The translations under genes and the position numbers were made by a program. From Acidimicrobiaceae bacterium (GTDB lineage Bacteria; Actinomycetota; Acidimicrobiia; Acidimicrobiales; Palsa-688): a stretch of 32,626 nt of DNA. Shown piece by piece: positions 15,531 to 24,242 of this stretch. Numbering within the stretch: position 1 is the stretch's first letter; each line of letters begins with the position of its first letter. The stretch spans positions 1-32,626 of the forward strand of contig PMHH01000128.1 of the NCBI GenBank assembly GCA_003156595.1, written 5' to 3'. The notes below the pieces were generated by a model that was given only the letters and a program-made list of their open reading frames with translations, did no database searches and had not been told where the DNA came from.

Positions 15531-16426
15531 GACTTCGGCCACGGGCAGTTCGAGTTCAACGGCTCGCCTTTCGAGTTCACCAACGTGCTGGGGTTGTTGG
15601 TGCCTTCCAGCTCGAAATCGAAGCAGAAGGGTGCCGCGAAGGTCCCTACGCCGGCGGCGGCGGGCAGACCGAGCAGCTTGTTGAAGGTGATGGCGATTGG
15701 CGCGGGGCAGGTGGTCGAGGTTGCGACGGCAGGCACGGCGAAGGAGTTGCTGACCACCTCGGCCTGCCCGGATTGTGAGGGGCCGGTGACCGGTTGCCCG
15801 GTGGCGACACCAGGTATGGACGTCAGAGTGGAGAACTCGGCATTGAGGACGATCGAGCACGTCATGTCGAGCGTGGTGACCGACGCAGTGGTGTCGCCGG
15901 CCAGTTGGGCATCGAGTCCTCCGTTGGCCGCGGGAGTTGTCAGCAGGTTGGCCGACAGGTTGCCGAACTTCACCGACGCCGGGAGGGCCTCCAGTCCGGC
16001 GATGTAGATGTTGGGCGTGGCCAGGTTGATGTTGTCGGCCTCGATGGTGCCGGTGAGCTGGGGCAGGGTCACCACCCCGCACACCGACGCGTACAAATGG
16101 GGGATGACCACGTAGGGCGGCTCCTTGATCAAGCCGTCGTAAATGATCCCCTTGAAGGGCACCTCGAAAGGAACGAAGCCGGAATAGGCGTGCGTCCCAG
16201 TGTCGAAGAGGGCGGTACCGGTGTAGGTGAACGGGCTGCTCGCGGCCGGCGGTGGGTTCGGGTATCCCGGAGGCGGCCCGGTCGCCCCTGGGCAGTTGGT
16301 CGGGAAGGCGGGAGGCGCGGTGGCGTCGGCCGCGGCCCGGCCGGTGGGGCCGACGGCGATCGCCACGGCCAGTAGGAGCAGCATCGCGGCTGCCGCCGCC
16401 AGCCGGGGTCGCCAGCGCCGGTTCAT
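15527..16426 (-). CDS. Secreted Mce-operon protein of unknown family, paralogue C
   Basis: This 299-residue protein starts at ATG 16426 (MNRRWRPRL), sharing one base with the stop of the Mce-associated membrane protein gene. A signal peptide (residues about 1-35) has a Leu/Ala-rich core and ends near RAAADA. The mature chain is the most divergent of the three paralogues. It keeps PFEVPFKG, CGVVTLPQ, TTPAANGGLD, GQPVTGPSQSG, VVSNSFAVPA and FNKLLGLPAAAGVGTFAAPFCF. It lies first in the accessory block, next to the membrane protein. The family is unrecognised and the function unknown. Confidence 0.8.
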   Translation of the reverse strand: MNRRWRPRLAAAAAMLLLLAVAIAVGPTGRAAADATAPPAFPTNCPGATGPPPGYPNPPPAASSPFTYTGTALFDTGTHAYSGFVPFEVPFKGIIYDGLIKEPPYVVIPHLYASVCGVVTLPQLTGTIEADNINLATPNIYIAGLEALPASVKFGNLSANLLTTPAANGGLDAQLAGDTTASVTTLDMTCSIVLNAEFSTLTSIPGVATGQPVTGPSQSGQAEVVSNSFAVPAVATSTTCPAPIAITFNKLLGLPAAAGVGTFAAPFCFDFELEGTNNPSTLVNSKGEPLNSNCPWPKS

Positions 16427-17349
16427 CACGAGTTGCCCGTGATGTTGTCCGCAATGATGTCGCTCATCACCCACTTGCCGTGCAGGCGCACCAACGTCAT
16501 CTGCAGCCAGAGTGGCCCCTTGGTGGGGGTCTTCTGCTCGGTGCTCGATGTGGTCTGCTGGACGTAGATGACGACCTTGGCCTGAGAGCTGGTGACGGAT
16601 GAAACGCCGATCCCCACCACCTGGGCCGAGGAGGTGGAGTCGACCTGCTTGAGGACCGCGTCAAAGGGGCCTTCGGCGCTTTTGAGCTTGGCGGCGAAGG
16701 AGGGCGTGGAATTGTCCTCGGCCAGCACATAGGGGGACTTCGGTGCGTCCAGGTTCTGGTAGTTGTAGCTCGACACGTAGACGGCGTAGGTAGCCGCGTC
16801 GGCCAGGGCGCTCGAACGGAGGGAGTTGAGTGAGTCCTGGTGGTGGACCTTTTGGCCCAGGAAGAGCACCGACAGAGCCAAGATGACGATGACCAGCCCG
16901 ACCACGATCCGCACGAGCAGGGAAGCGGGGCTTCCGCTGGCGGTGGGGTACTCGGCCCAACGGTAGGGAACCGGCTCACCCGCCTCCATGCCGTCGGCGA
17001 GCTCCCTTTCCTCGAACTCCGTGTCCTCGAACTCCGAGTCCTCGAGGGCGACCGTCGCGGAGGTCGGCTCGGTCCGGGCGGGGACGCGCCTCGTCCCGGC
17101 CCGCTTGACAGGCTGGCTGGCGTCCTCCCCTTCGCCTGCCGCCGTTCCCGACCGCTTGGCCCTGACCGGACGGGTGGCCTTCGTCGGGTTCTGGGTTTTG
17201 ACGGCGCGCTGAACCCTGGTCGCGGGATCGGCCGTGGAGGGCCGGCTCGCCCGTCCGGGGCGCTTGGGTCGGTCCTGGTCTCCGTTCGTGCCGGAGTTGG
17301 TCGGGGTGGGCGGCAAGCCGTCCGCCTCCTTCTTGAGCGTGCGGGCCAC
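16426..17349 (-). CDS. Mce-associated membrane protein (Mam-like)
   Basis: This 307-residue protein starts at GTG 17349, four bases after the mceF stop. The N-terminal about 130 residues are cytoplasmic and disordered. They comprise a Lys/Arg/Pro/Thr-rich basic part, then an acidic patch (EDSEFEDTEFEEREL). One transmembrane helix follows at residues about 141-165 (RIVVGLVIVILALSVLFLG). The outer domain (about 130 residues) resembles the NTF2-like fold of actinobacterial Mce-associated membrane proteins, with small mixed strands and a C-terminal WVMSDI. In mycobacteria such proteins follow mceF and help stabilise Mce complexes. Position and topology agree, but the family call is by architecture rather than strong motif. 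Confidence 0.78.
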   Translation of the reverse strand: MARTLKKEADGLPPTPTNSGTNGDQDRPKRPGRASRPSTADPATRVQRAVKTQNPTKATRPVRAKRSGTAAGEGEDASQPVKRAGTRRVPARTEPTSATVALEDSEFEDTEFEERELADGMEAGEPVPYRWAEYPTASGSPASLLVRIVVGLVIVILALSVLFLGQKVHHQDSLNSLRSSALADAATYAVYVSSYNYQNLDAPKSPYVLAEDNSTPSFAAKLKSAEGPFDAVLKQVDSTSSAQVVGIGVSSVTSSQAKVVIYVQQTTSSTEQKTPTKGPLWLQMTLVRLHGKWVMSDIIADNITGNS

Positions 17350-17353
17350 GACG

Positions 17354-18436
17354 CTATCCGCCCGGTGGGGCAGGGGCCTTGTCGGCCCCGCGTTGTAGCA
17401 GATTGGATAGTTCGACCGTGCAGCTACCGGTGAGGTCGGCGGTGGCGACGTCAGCGGTCGGTTCGTTGAGTTGACTGGCGTAGGGGCAGACGGGGTCCTC
17501 GTCGTTGAAGGACAATTCGAAGCGGAGGTTGCCGCCACTCGCGGTGCCGGCGATGTTGTTGGCGAAGATGGGCAGGATCTGTACCAACGCCTGGAACGCG
17601 GGCTGGCGTTGGTAGGCGAGGTTCACCACTGCGCCGAGGTTGTTGATCAGCGAAGAGGTAGCCGTGCCGTTGGCGGTGAGGAACTGGCTGAGGGCGCTGC
17701 TGGCGGAGGCTCCGTTGTTGATCAGTGCCACCAGGTCGCTGTTGGACTGGGCCACTTGCTGGGACAGCAGGTTGAGGCTGTGGCTGAAGTCGGCGAACTC
17801 GCCGCTGGTCGAGTTGAGCGTGGACAGCACCGTATTGCCGCTCACGATCAGCTGTACGGTGCCTGGTTCGGCGGCCTGTAGGGCGTCGAGGATGATCCGG
17901 CTGTCGACGATGATCGATTGCAGGTCGGATCCGGCGTCCTGCAACCCGGTGCCGAGGGCGGTGCTGATGGTGTTGAGGTCCGAGGCGTGGAGGCTGTTGA
18001 CGAGGGCGTTGACCGTGTTGAGCAGGGTGCCGACGGTGACCGGGATGGTGGTCCGGGACTCCGGGATGGTGGCGTTGGCCTGCAGGTAGGGCGGGTCGTT
18101 GGTCGTAGGTACCAGGTCCATGTACTGTTCCGACGCGGCCGTGAGTTCCTTGACGTGGGCCGTGACGTTGGCCGGGATCTTGACGCCGTGGTCGATGGCC
18201 AGGTCAGCCACCACCAGGTTCGGGTGAAGATGCAGAGCGGTGACCTTGCCGATGGCCACGCCCCGGTAGGTGACCGAGGCGTCGGGGTAGATGCTACCGG
18301 CGTTGGCCAGGTCGACGTGGATGAGGTAGGGACCGTTGATGATCTTGATCCCAACGGCGTCGAAGGTGATGTAGTACACCCCGAGCAGGACGACGACGAG
18401 CAGCGCAATCAGGCGGGCCTTGAGGTCGCGTGTCAC
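17354..18436 (-). CDS. mceF: MCE-family protein, MceF position
   Basis: This 360-residue protein starts at GTG 18436, overlapping the mceE stop. An N-terminal helix (LIALLVVVLLGVYYITF) anchors it. The MCE/MlaD domain spans about residues 35-115, with HVDLANAGSIYPDASVTYRGVAIGKVTAL and the EQYMDLVP end. A long helical region follows (about 120-300, spaced Leu/Asn and Ser), which in Mce complexes builds the substrate tunnel. The C-terminus has two Cys (DPVCPY, GSCTVE). The YRGVAIGKV motif and last-of-six order identify it as MceF-like. It is one subunit of the predicted hetero-hexamer. Confidence 0.9.
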   Translation of the reverse strand: MTRDLKARLIALLVVVLLGVYYITFDAVGIKIINGPYLIHVDLANAGSIYPDASVTYRGVAIGKVTALHLHPNLVVADLAIDHGVKIPANVTAHVKELTAASEQYMDLVPTTNDPPYLQANATIPESRTTIPVTVGTLLNTVNALVNSLHASDLNTISTALGTGLQDAGSDLQSIIVDSRIILDALQAAEPGTVQLIVSGNTVLSTLNSTSGEFADFSHSLNLLSQQVAQSNSDLVALINNGASASSALSQFLTANGTATSSLINNLGAVVNLAYQRQPAFQALVQILPIFANNIAGTASGGNLRFELSFNDEDPVCPYASQLNEPTADVATADLTGSCTVELSNLLQRGADKAPAPPGG

Positions 18437-19512
18437 GCCAGGCTCGCTTCGAAGATCACCGACAGGGACGATCGGTTGTAGGCCTGGGCGGGATCGGGCG
18501 GATCGACGGTCACTTTGGTGACCGGGGCGGTCGTGGCGGTCGGGACCTCGATGGTGGCGTGGATGGATGCTTGGAGATAGTTCCCCGGTGTGACCTCTGG
18601 GACCAGCCGCTCGAAGCTGTCGATGGCGGCGAGCGCCGGCGTCAGCTGCTGGTCGACGCCAGTCAGCTCGTCGAGGACGGGCCCCAGGGCCTGGAGCGAC
18701 TGCACCGTCCCGGTCTCGGACGCATCGACGATGTTGTTGGCCACCGCGCTCAGCTGGTTGACTTGGTCGAGGAGCTGGTTGAGCTCGGTGTTCTCGTTGG
18801 CCAGCACGCCGACGGCTGGCCCGAGCACGCCGATGCCGGTGGTGATGGTGCTGCTGCCGTTGTTGAGCACCTGCGAGAGGTCCGCGATGGCGGTCAGGGC
18901 GCTGTCGATGGCTGGGGTGTTGCTGTTGAAAGACGTCAGTGTGGTCCCGAGCTCGTTGAGGAGCGAACGGATCTGCGGCTGGTTGCCGACGAGGATGTCG
19001 TCCGTCTGGGTGATGATCGTCTGGAGCTGGTTGATGCCGCCGTCGTTGAGGAGGGTCCCGAGCGCGCCCAAGGTGTCCTCCACGCTCGGGGCGGTGGCTG
19101 TCTGCGACTCGGAGATGAGAGCCCCGTTGGTGAGGTCCGGACCGTGGACCTGTCCAGTTGGCGGTTGGAGCAGCAGGAAGTCCTCGCCGAGGGGGGTATC
19201 GAATCGCACCTGGACGGTGGTGTTGGCCGGTAACACGATCGACTTCTTGATCGTCATGGTGATGATGGCGGTGTAGTTCTGCACCGCGATGTTCGATACG
19301 AAGCCCACTTGGAAGGCGCCCTCGCGGACCACGGCGTTAGCGGGCAGGTTGACCACGTTGGAGAAGTCGGCCTTGACGTTGTACGTGGGGCCGGAAATCC
19401 CGCCGAGCTTCGGAAGCGACTGCAGGCTGATGCCGCATCCGGAGACAGCGAGGGTCGTGGCCGCCAAAGCGGCCATCCAGGCGGGGCGGCGGCGGTGGGC
19501 GTCGAGTGTCAT
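18433..19512 (-). CDS. mceE: MCE-family lipoprotein, MceE position
   Basis: This 359-residue protein starts at ATG 19512 and overlaps both neighbours by four bases. Its signal peptide ends in lipobox AVSGC (Cys 26), followed by GISLQSLP. This is the typical LprK/MceE layout in which the fifth Mce protein is a lipoprotein instead of carrying a transmembrane anchor. The MCE domain follows (YNVKADFSNVVNLPANAVVREGAFQVGFVSNI, then GEDFLLLQPP), then a coiled, Leu/Asn/Thr-rich helical stretch. It has no C-terminal Cys pair, unlike MceA-D and MceF. Confidence 0.91.
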   Translation of the reverse strand: MTLDAHRRRPAWMAALAATTLAVSGCGISLQSLPKLGGISGPTYNVKADFSNVVNLPANAVVREGAFQVGFVSNIAVQNYTAIITMTIKKSIVLPANTTVQVRFDTPLGEDFLLLQPPTGQVHGPDLTNGALISESQTATAPSVEDTLGALGTLLNDGGINQLQTIITQTDDILVGNQPQIRSLLNELGTTLTSFNSNTPAIDSALTAIADLSQVLNNGSSTITTGIGVLGPAVGVLANENTELNQLLDQVNQLSAVANNIVDASETGTVQSLQALGPVLDELTGVDQQLTPALAAIDSFERLVPEVTPGNYLQASIHATIEVPTATTAPVTKVTVDPPDPAQAYNRSSLSVIFEASLA

Positions 19513-20681
19513 GATCCAGTGAGCGCACTGAGCGTGAGGTTCGGCCCGTGGGCCGACCCTGGGGGTGGGGTGAGGGCGGCCAAGGCGTTGCCGATGGAGC
19601 AGGCGGTGTCGATGGGGGAGGCGGGGGTGAGTGGGTTGGTCTCAGTTCCCGAGGCCAGTACGACCAGGAACCGTAATGCCGCGTCCCCGCACAGCTGCGA
19701 GAAGATCTGCTGGGTGTCCGGCAGGGCGTCGAAGCGGGCCCGCAAAGCCGGGCCCCCCGCGGCGCTGGTGTCGATGGCCGCGTTGGTGTTCTGCAAGGCG
19801 AGCGGCGTGACGTCGAACACCTCGGCGAGCGTCTGCTGCTCGGATGCCAGGGTGGAGGCGACGGCGTCGAGGTTGCGGACGCTGCCGCCGAGCGAGGAGC
19901 CGTTGGTACTGATGAAGGTGGTGAGGTTTCCCAGGAGCTGCTGCAGGTTGGACAAGGCCGACCCCAGGTCGGAGCGCTCCGAGGCCAGGATGCCGCTCAC
20001 CGCCGTTAGGTCGGCGGCGAAGGAAGTGTAGGTCCCGGAATTGTCGGCCAGCGCCTGGCTGAGGCTTCCCAGGTTGTTGAGGAGCGAGGTGAGCTGCGGG
20101 GAGTACTGGGCCACCCCCTGCAAGGCCTGGCTCAGGTTGACGACCGCGCTGTGGAACGTCGGACCGGTGCCGTTGAACTGCGTGGCCAGATTGGAGAGCA
20201 GGGTCGTAAGCGCACCGTTGTGGTTGGCGCCGTTCGGGCCCAGCTGTGCGGCCAGCTCAGTGAGCGAGCCGATGACATCGTCGACGGAGACCGGGATGGC
20301 GGTACTGGACATCGGGATGGTCGCTCCGGCAGGCAGTGTGGGCCCGCCCGAGTACGGGGAGAGTTGCACGAAGCGGTCCGAGACGACCTCGGGAGCCATG
20401 AGTATGGCGGCGGCGCCGGCCGGGATGGGTACGTTGGAATGGACCCGCATGTCGACCACGACCATGCTGGGTCCGGGGTGCACGCCGGTGACCTTGCCTA
20501 CCGGTATGCCGAGCACCTCGACGTTGTTGCCGACGTAGAGGCCGGGGGCCTCGGTGAAGTCGGCGGTGAGCGCCTTGGTCGAGCCGCCCCGCGTCACGAC
20601 GACGGCCACCACGCCGACGAGGACGAGCAGGATCGCTGCCACGGCGATGACCCGGGCATAGCGGCCCAGGCGGGGGATCAT
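19509..20681 (-). CDS. mceD: MCE-family protein, MceD position
   Basis: This 390-residue protein starts at ATG 20681 (MIPRLGRYARV), sharing four bases with the mceC stop. It has one N-terminal membrane helix (VIAVAAILLVLVGVVAVVV). The MCE domain includes LTADFTEAPGLYVGNNVEVLGIPVGKVTGV and DRFVQLSPY. A long helical tunnel region with repeated Leu, Ser and Asn follows, then a C-terminal domain with Cys (QLCGDAALR, DTACSIG). The LGIPVGKVT motif is characteristic of the MceD class. It is predicted to be part of the periplasmic-side Mce hexamer. Confidence 0.9.
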   Translation of the reverse strand: MIPRLGRYARVIAVAAILLVLVGVVAVVVTRGGSTKALTADFTEAPGLYVGNNVEVLGIPVGKVTGVHPGPSMVVVDMRVHSNVPIPAGAAAILMAPEVVSDRFVQLSPYSGGPTLPAGATIPMSSTAIPVSVDDVIGSLTELAAQLGPNGANHNGALTTLLSNLATQFNGTGPTFHSAVVNLSQALQGVAQYSPQLTSLLNNLGSLSQALADNSGTYTSFAADLTAVSGILASERSDLGSALSNLQQLLGNLTTFISTNGSSLGGSVRNLDAVASTLASEQQTLAEVFDVTPLALQNTNAAIDTSAAGGPALRARFDALPDTQQIFSQLCGDAALRFLVVLASGTETNPLTPASPIDTACSIGNALAALTPPPGSAHGPNLTLSALTGS

Positions 20682-21685
20682 GGCCGGCACCCCAGCAACG
20701 GGGAAAGGGCGATCTGGGCGCACTGGGCGATCAGGTTGTCGGGAAGGACCAGGGTCGGGGCGACCACGTCGGCGAACGGTCCGGAACCGGTGGCGTTGGC
20801 CGTGTAGCGGTCGAAGGCGGCGAGAAGGGGGATGGCCGACGACAGGGAGTTGTCGTCCTTGGCCAGGAACGCCGACACCGCTTGCAGATTGTTGAGCATG
20901 GGGTCGAGGGCAGACTGGTCGCCGACGAGGATGTGGTTGAGTTGCCCCGCCAGGTCGCTGGTGGTGACCAACAGGCTCTTGATGGCAGCCTGGCGTTCGT
21001 TGAGCACCTGCAGGATCAGGTTGGCCTGTCCGAGCAGGTTCACCAGTTGGACGCTGTGCTGATTGAGCAGGACGGAGAGGGCGTCGGCCTGGGTGACGAC
21101 GTCGCCCAGCTCGCTCTGCTTGTTGGCGAGCACGGCTGACAGCTGGGCGATGCCGGTGAGAGCGGCCTTGGTCGTGGCCGGCGAGGTGCCCGCCAGAGCC
21201 TGGGATACCACGTCGAGTGACTTGACCAGTTGGGGCACGTCGGTCTGCTCGGTCTCGCCGGCGAGGGTGTTCAGATTGCTCGTGAGGGTGCCGGGCACGG
21301 TGGTGCGACTGACCGGGATCGCGCCGTGGAGATGACCCGACCCGGAGGGGGTCAGCTGGATGTACTCCACGCCTACCGGATTGATGACCTTGGCGTCGGC
21401 CCGGGTGTCGGAGCCGAGCCGGTAGCCGCCGCTCACCGTGAAATCGATCTGCACGACGGCGCCGCGGAGCTTGAAGCCGCTGATGGAACCGACCCGGACG
21501 CCGGCGATGGTGACGACGTCCCCTTTGGACAGGCCGACCGCGGTGGCGAAATCAGCTTGATAGTCCTTCTGGGTGCCGATCAGCGGAAGGTGGGAGAAGT
21601 TGAGGGCGATATAGGCGGCGATGAGGAGGATGGCGGCGGAGACGGCGGCCACTACGCGCAGGTTGCGCTCGCGGAACTTCTTCAT
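20678..21685 (-). CDS. mceC: MCE-family protein, MceC position
   Basis: This 335-residue protein starts at ATG 21685, overlapping the mceB stop. The N-terminal helix (VVAAVSAAILLIAAYIAL) is followed by an MCE domain at residues about 38-115 (YQADFATAVGLSKGDVVTIAGVRVGSISGF; GVEYIQLTPSGSG). The helical tunnel region runs to about residue 300, and the tail has two Cys (IAQCAQI, LLGCRP). It is slightly short for the class. Order and motifs place it third among the six MCE subunits. Confidence 0.9.
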   Translation of the reverse strand: MKKFRERNLRVVAAVSAAILLIAAYIALNFSHLPLIGTQKDYQADFATAVGLSKGDVVTIAGVRVGSISGFKLRGAVVQIDFTVSGGYRLGSDTRADAKVINPVGVEYIQLTPSGSGHLHGAIPVSRTTVPGTLTSNLNTLAGETEQTDVPQLVKSLDVVSQALAGTSPATTKAALTGIAQLSAVLANKQSELGDVVTQADALSVLLNQHSVQLVNLLGQANLILQVLNERQAAIKSLLVTTSDLAGQLNHILVGDQSALDPMLNNLQAVSAFLAKDDNSLSSAIPLLAAFDRYTANATGSGPFADVVAPTLVLPDNLIAQCAQIALSPLLGCRP

Positions 21686-22773
21686 CCGCTACAGACCGGC
21701 GTGTGGTCGGACTGGTCGCCTACGGCCCCGGTGGGGAGGCTCAGCGCCGGCGATTGGGGCACCGTCGGGGACAGCTTGATGCTGATCGGGCCGGTAACGC
21801 TGATGGTGAGGTTGCACACGTACGCGGCCAGGTAGCTCCCCGAGTCGGCGACCTTGTCGATCCCGTTGAGGAAGGCCGGCAGGTCGGTAATCACCGAGGT
21901 CAGCTGGCTCTGGTTGGCCAGCAGCTCCGCCGTCGCCGACTGCAACCCGCTGATGTCGTTGTCGAGGGCGGGCTGGGCGTTGGTGAGCAGCGTCGAGACG
22001 TTGGACGTCAAATTGCTGAGGCCGGTGACCGCACTGCCGATCTGGTCCCGGTTGTTGGCGAGGCCCGTGACGAGGCTGTCGAGGGCGTCGATGAGCTGGC
22101 CGAGCTGGGAGTCGCGCGAGTTGACGCTCGTCAGCAACGGGGTGAGGTTGTCGAGAACCTCGTCGATGACGGTTTGTCGTTTGGCGAGGTTCGTGGTGAG
22201 CCCGGCCGTCTGGGAGAGCAGGTTCGCGATCGCCCCGGATTCTCCTTGCAGCACGGCGATGATCGAACTTGTCAGCTCGTTGATTTGCGTCGGGTTGAGG
22301 GCGGCCAGGAGCGGCTGGAAACCGGTGAATACGCTGGTGAGGTCCAAGCCGGGGATGGTGTGCGAGACCGGGATGGTGGCGCCGCCATGCAGGGGCTGAC
22401 CGCTCGGGGAGCAGGGTTGGGGCGCGCACGGGAGGATGGCGAGGTAGCGCTGACCGAGCAGGTTCTCGAACAGGATGGTCGCCACGCTGCTGGTCGTGAG
22501 CCGTTGGGAGGAAGCCACGCTGAAGCCAACCTTGGCCTGATAGGTGCCGTGGTCGACCGACACGCCGGTGACCTTGCCGACTTCGACTCCCGCGATGCGG
22601 ACGGTGTCGCCGGACTCCAGGCCGGTGACGTCGGTGAAGACGGCGTGGTAATCCCGGCTCGGTTGACCGAGCTTGAGGTCGAGCAGGCTGGCGATCACGC
22701 TGACGGTGACGATGACGGCCACCACGGTGAACAGGCTCAGCTTGATCAGCAGGTTGCGGAAGTGGTGGCTCAC
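21682..22773 (-). CDS. mceB: MCE-family protein, MceB position
   Basis: This 363-residue protein starts at GTG 22773 (MSHHFRNLL), overlapping the mceA stop (GTGA). The open frame continues upstream inside mceA and is not coding there. The N-terminal helix (LFTVVAVIVTVSVIASLL) precedes the MCE domain (YHAVFTDVTGLESGDTVRIAGVEVGKVTGV; NLLGQRYLAILPC). A small Cys-containing loop (PCAPQPCSPSG) interrupts the end of the domain. The tunnel-forming helix and a Cys-bearing tail (YVCNLTI, TPVCSG) follow. It is the second MCE subunit. Confidence 0.9.
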   Translation of the reverse strand: MSHHFRNLLIKLSLFTVVAVIVTVSVIASLLDLKLGQPSRDYHAVFTDVTGLESGDTVRIAGVEVGKVTGVSVDHGTYQAKVGFSVASSQRLTTSSVATILFENLLGQRYLAILPCAPQPCSPSGQPLHGGATIPVSHTIPGLDLTSVFTGFQPLLAALNPTQINELTSSIIAVLQGESGAIANLLSQTAGLTTNLAKRQTVIDEVLDNLTPLLTSVNSRDSQLGQLIDALDSLVTGLANNRDQIGSAVTGLSNLTSNVSTLLTNAQPALDNDISGLQSATAELLANQSQLTSVITDLPAFLNGIDKVADSGSYLAAYVCNLTISVTGPISIKLSPTVPQSPALSLPTGAVGDQSDHTPVCSG

Positions 22774-24233
22774 GGCGAGCCCGACATCGAGGTGAGCAGC
22801 GGCATCAGGTAGATGGTCGCCATGGCGGGAGAGACCGAGGGGTTGCCCCCATTGAGCGCGGCGGCGATGCTCTGAGCCGCCTGGAGCTCCTCGGCGAAGG
22901 GGTTGGTCGCGCCGGCCGGGTCGGAGGCCGACGCGGCGGCAGTCGACGCTGCGGCAGTCGACGCGGCGGGAGTCGCACCGGTCGAGTTCCGCGGCGCGAC
23001 AGAGGCCGCGACCGCCGCGGCCGAGGCGCCAGGGGTCGCGGCGCCGGCCGGGCTGCCTCCCGAGCAGTACGGGTTGGACTCTCCGGGGTACTGCGGGCAG
23101 TCTGCCGAGGTGTAGGTGGTTGGGTTGAACGCGGCGCCGAGCGCCCCGGCCAGCGAGCTTTGGACCTGGTAGCCGAGGGCGGCGTCCACCGCGTCGCTGA
23201 TGTTTTGCACCGGCAGGACCGCGTTGACCGACAGGTACGGACCGGAACCCTTCGACTGCGCCCAGGCCGTCGCCCACTCCTGCAGTCCGGCCAGGGTCTC
23301 GGCCAGGAATTTGGGATTGTTGGCCACGTCTTGCAGCAGCGGGGCCGAGCCGTTGATGAGGGCCGGGAAGCTGGACTCGGTGTCGTCCAACACTCCAGTG
23401 AGCTGGCTCACCGCCGTGGTTCCCTGCGTGAGGAGCTGGTGGAGCTGGGCAGTTTCCGAGGTGATCGTCTGGCCGGTCACGGTGGAGTTGGACAGGATGC
23501 CGAGGACGTCGGGGGTGGCGGCGGTCCCCGCCTGCGACACCGGGCTGAGCAACTGGATGTCCTGATTGAGGGTTTGTAGATGGGGATCGATCCCCTTCAG
23601 GTACAGGCTCCCTTCGTCCAGGGACTGCCCGAAGGTAGTGCCCTGTCCGTTCAACGCGGTGGCGATGGCGGTGAGGGCGGTGTCGAGATCGGCCGGGTGG
23701 ACGGCGTTGAGCAGGTCGTAGATCTGGGTCACGCTGCCCTGCAGGGAGGTCGCGGGGGCGGCGGTGTACGGCGGGATGTAGTCCCCGGCCGTGAGGGGCT
23801 TAGCGCTGCTTTTGGCGTTCACCGGCAGGGTGAGGGCCACGTACTGGTTGCCGAAGATCGACAGCGGCTCCACCTGCGACTGCACGTTGGCCGGTACTTC
23901 CTTCATCTTGGACGGGTACAGGTCGAGCTTGACCCCGACGTTGCCGTCGGGCGCCCGGCCCTCGCTCGCCACCTTGCCGACCGTGACGTACAGGTACTCG
24001 ACGGGAGCGCCGATGACCACGGCATTGCTGCCGGTCGGCAACTCGGAGTCGAGCTTCACCACGTTGGTAAAATGACCAGTGAAGGAGGCCATGATCACCA
24101 CCACGATGATCACTGCCGCCAGGGCAAGCAGAAAGCCCAGAACGACGCGGGCCAGCTTCGACTCCTCGAGCGCCTCGAGGCTCCACCGGTTCTTGGTGAC
24201 CTGCGACGTGGAGAGGACGCTGTCAGCGGCCAT
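22770..24233 (-). CDS. mceA: MCE-family protein, MceA position, with Ala/Ser/Thr-rich C-terminal extension
   Basis: This 487-residue protein starts at ATG 24233, nine bases after the yrbEB stop. A cytoplasmic N-terminus of about 28 residues precedes a membrane helix (VVLGFLLALAAVIIVVVIMASF). The MCE domain spans residues about 58-135 (KLDSELPTGSNAVVIGAPVEYLYVTVGKV; FGNQYVALTLP). The tunnel helices follow and then CPQYPGESNPYC. The last about 85 residues are a low-complexity Ala/Ser/Thr/Pro tail partly encoded by 15-bp repeats, ending in a hydrophobic TIYLMPLLTSM segment. First-of-six order and the long C-terminus fit MceA. Confidence 0.9.
   Translation of the reverse strand: MAADSVLSTSQVTKNRWSLEALEESKLARVVLGFLLALAAVIIVVVIMASFTGHFTNVVKLDSELPTGSNAVVIGAPVEYLYVTVGKVASEGRAPDGNVGVKLDLYPSKMKEVPANVQSQVEPLSIFGNQYVALTLPVNAKSSAKPLTAGDYIPPYTAAPATSLQGSVTQIYDLLNAVHPADLDTALTAIATALNGQGTTFGQSLDEGSLYLKGIDPHLQTLNQDIQLLSPVSQAGTAATPDVLGILSNSTVTGQTITSETAQLHQLLTQGTTAVSQLTGVLDDTESSFPALINGSAPLLQDVANNPKFLAETLAGLQEWATAWAQSKGSGPYLSVNAVLPVQNISDAVDAALGYQVQSSLAGALGAAFNPTTYTSADCPQYPGESNPYCSGGSPAGAATPGASAAAVAASVAPRNSTGATPAASTAAASTAAASASDPAGATNPFAEELQAAQSIAAALNGGNPSVSPAMATIYLMPLLTSMSGSP
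22936..22980. repeat. Three imperfect 15-bp tandem repeats in mceA
   Basis: Units at 22936, 22951 and 22966 (GCGGCAGTCGACGCT-like) encode repeated Ser-Thr-Ala-Ala-Ala in the low-complexity tail of MceA. The frame is preserved, so copy number could vary between strains. Confidence 0.75.
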
Positions 24234-24242
24234 GAGCCCGGA

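Noticed and set aside
14415-16454. A single 679-codon minus frame covering two secreted proteins
   Set aside because: The upstream part is out of frame with paralogue C, which has its own signal peptide and family motifs. The real start of paralogue B is GTG 15530.
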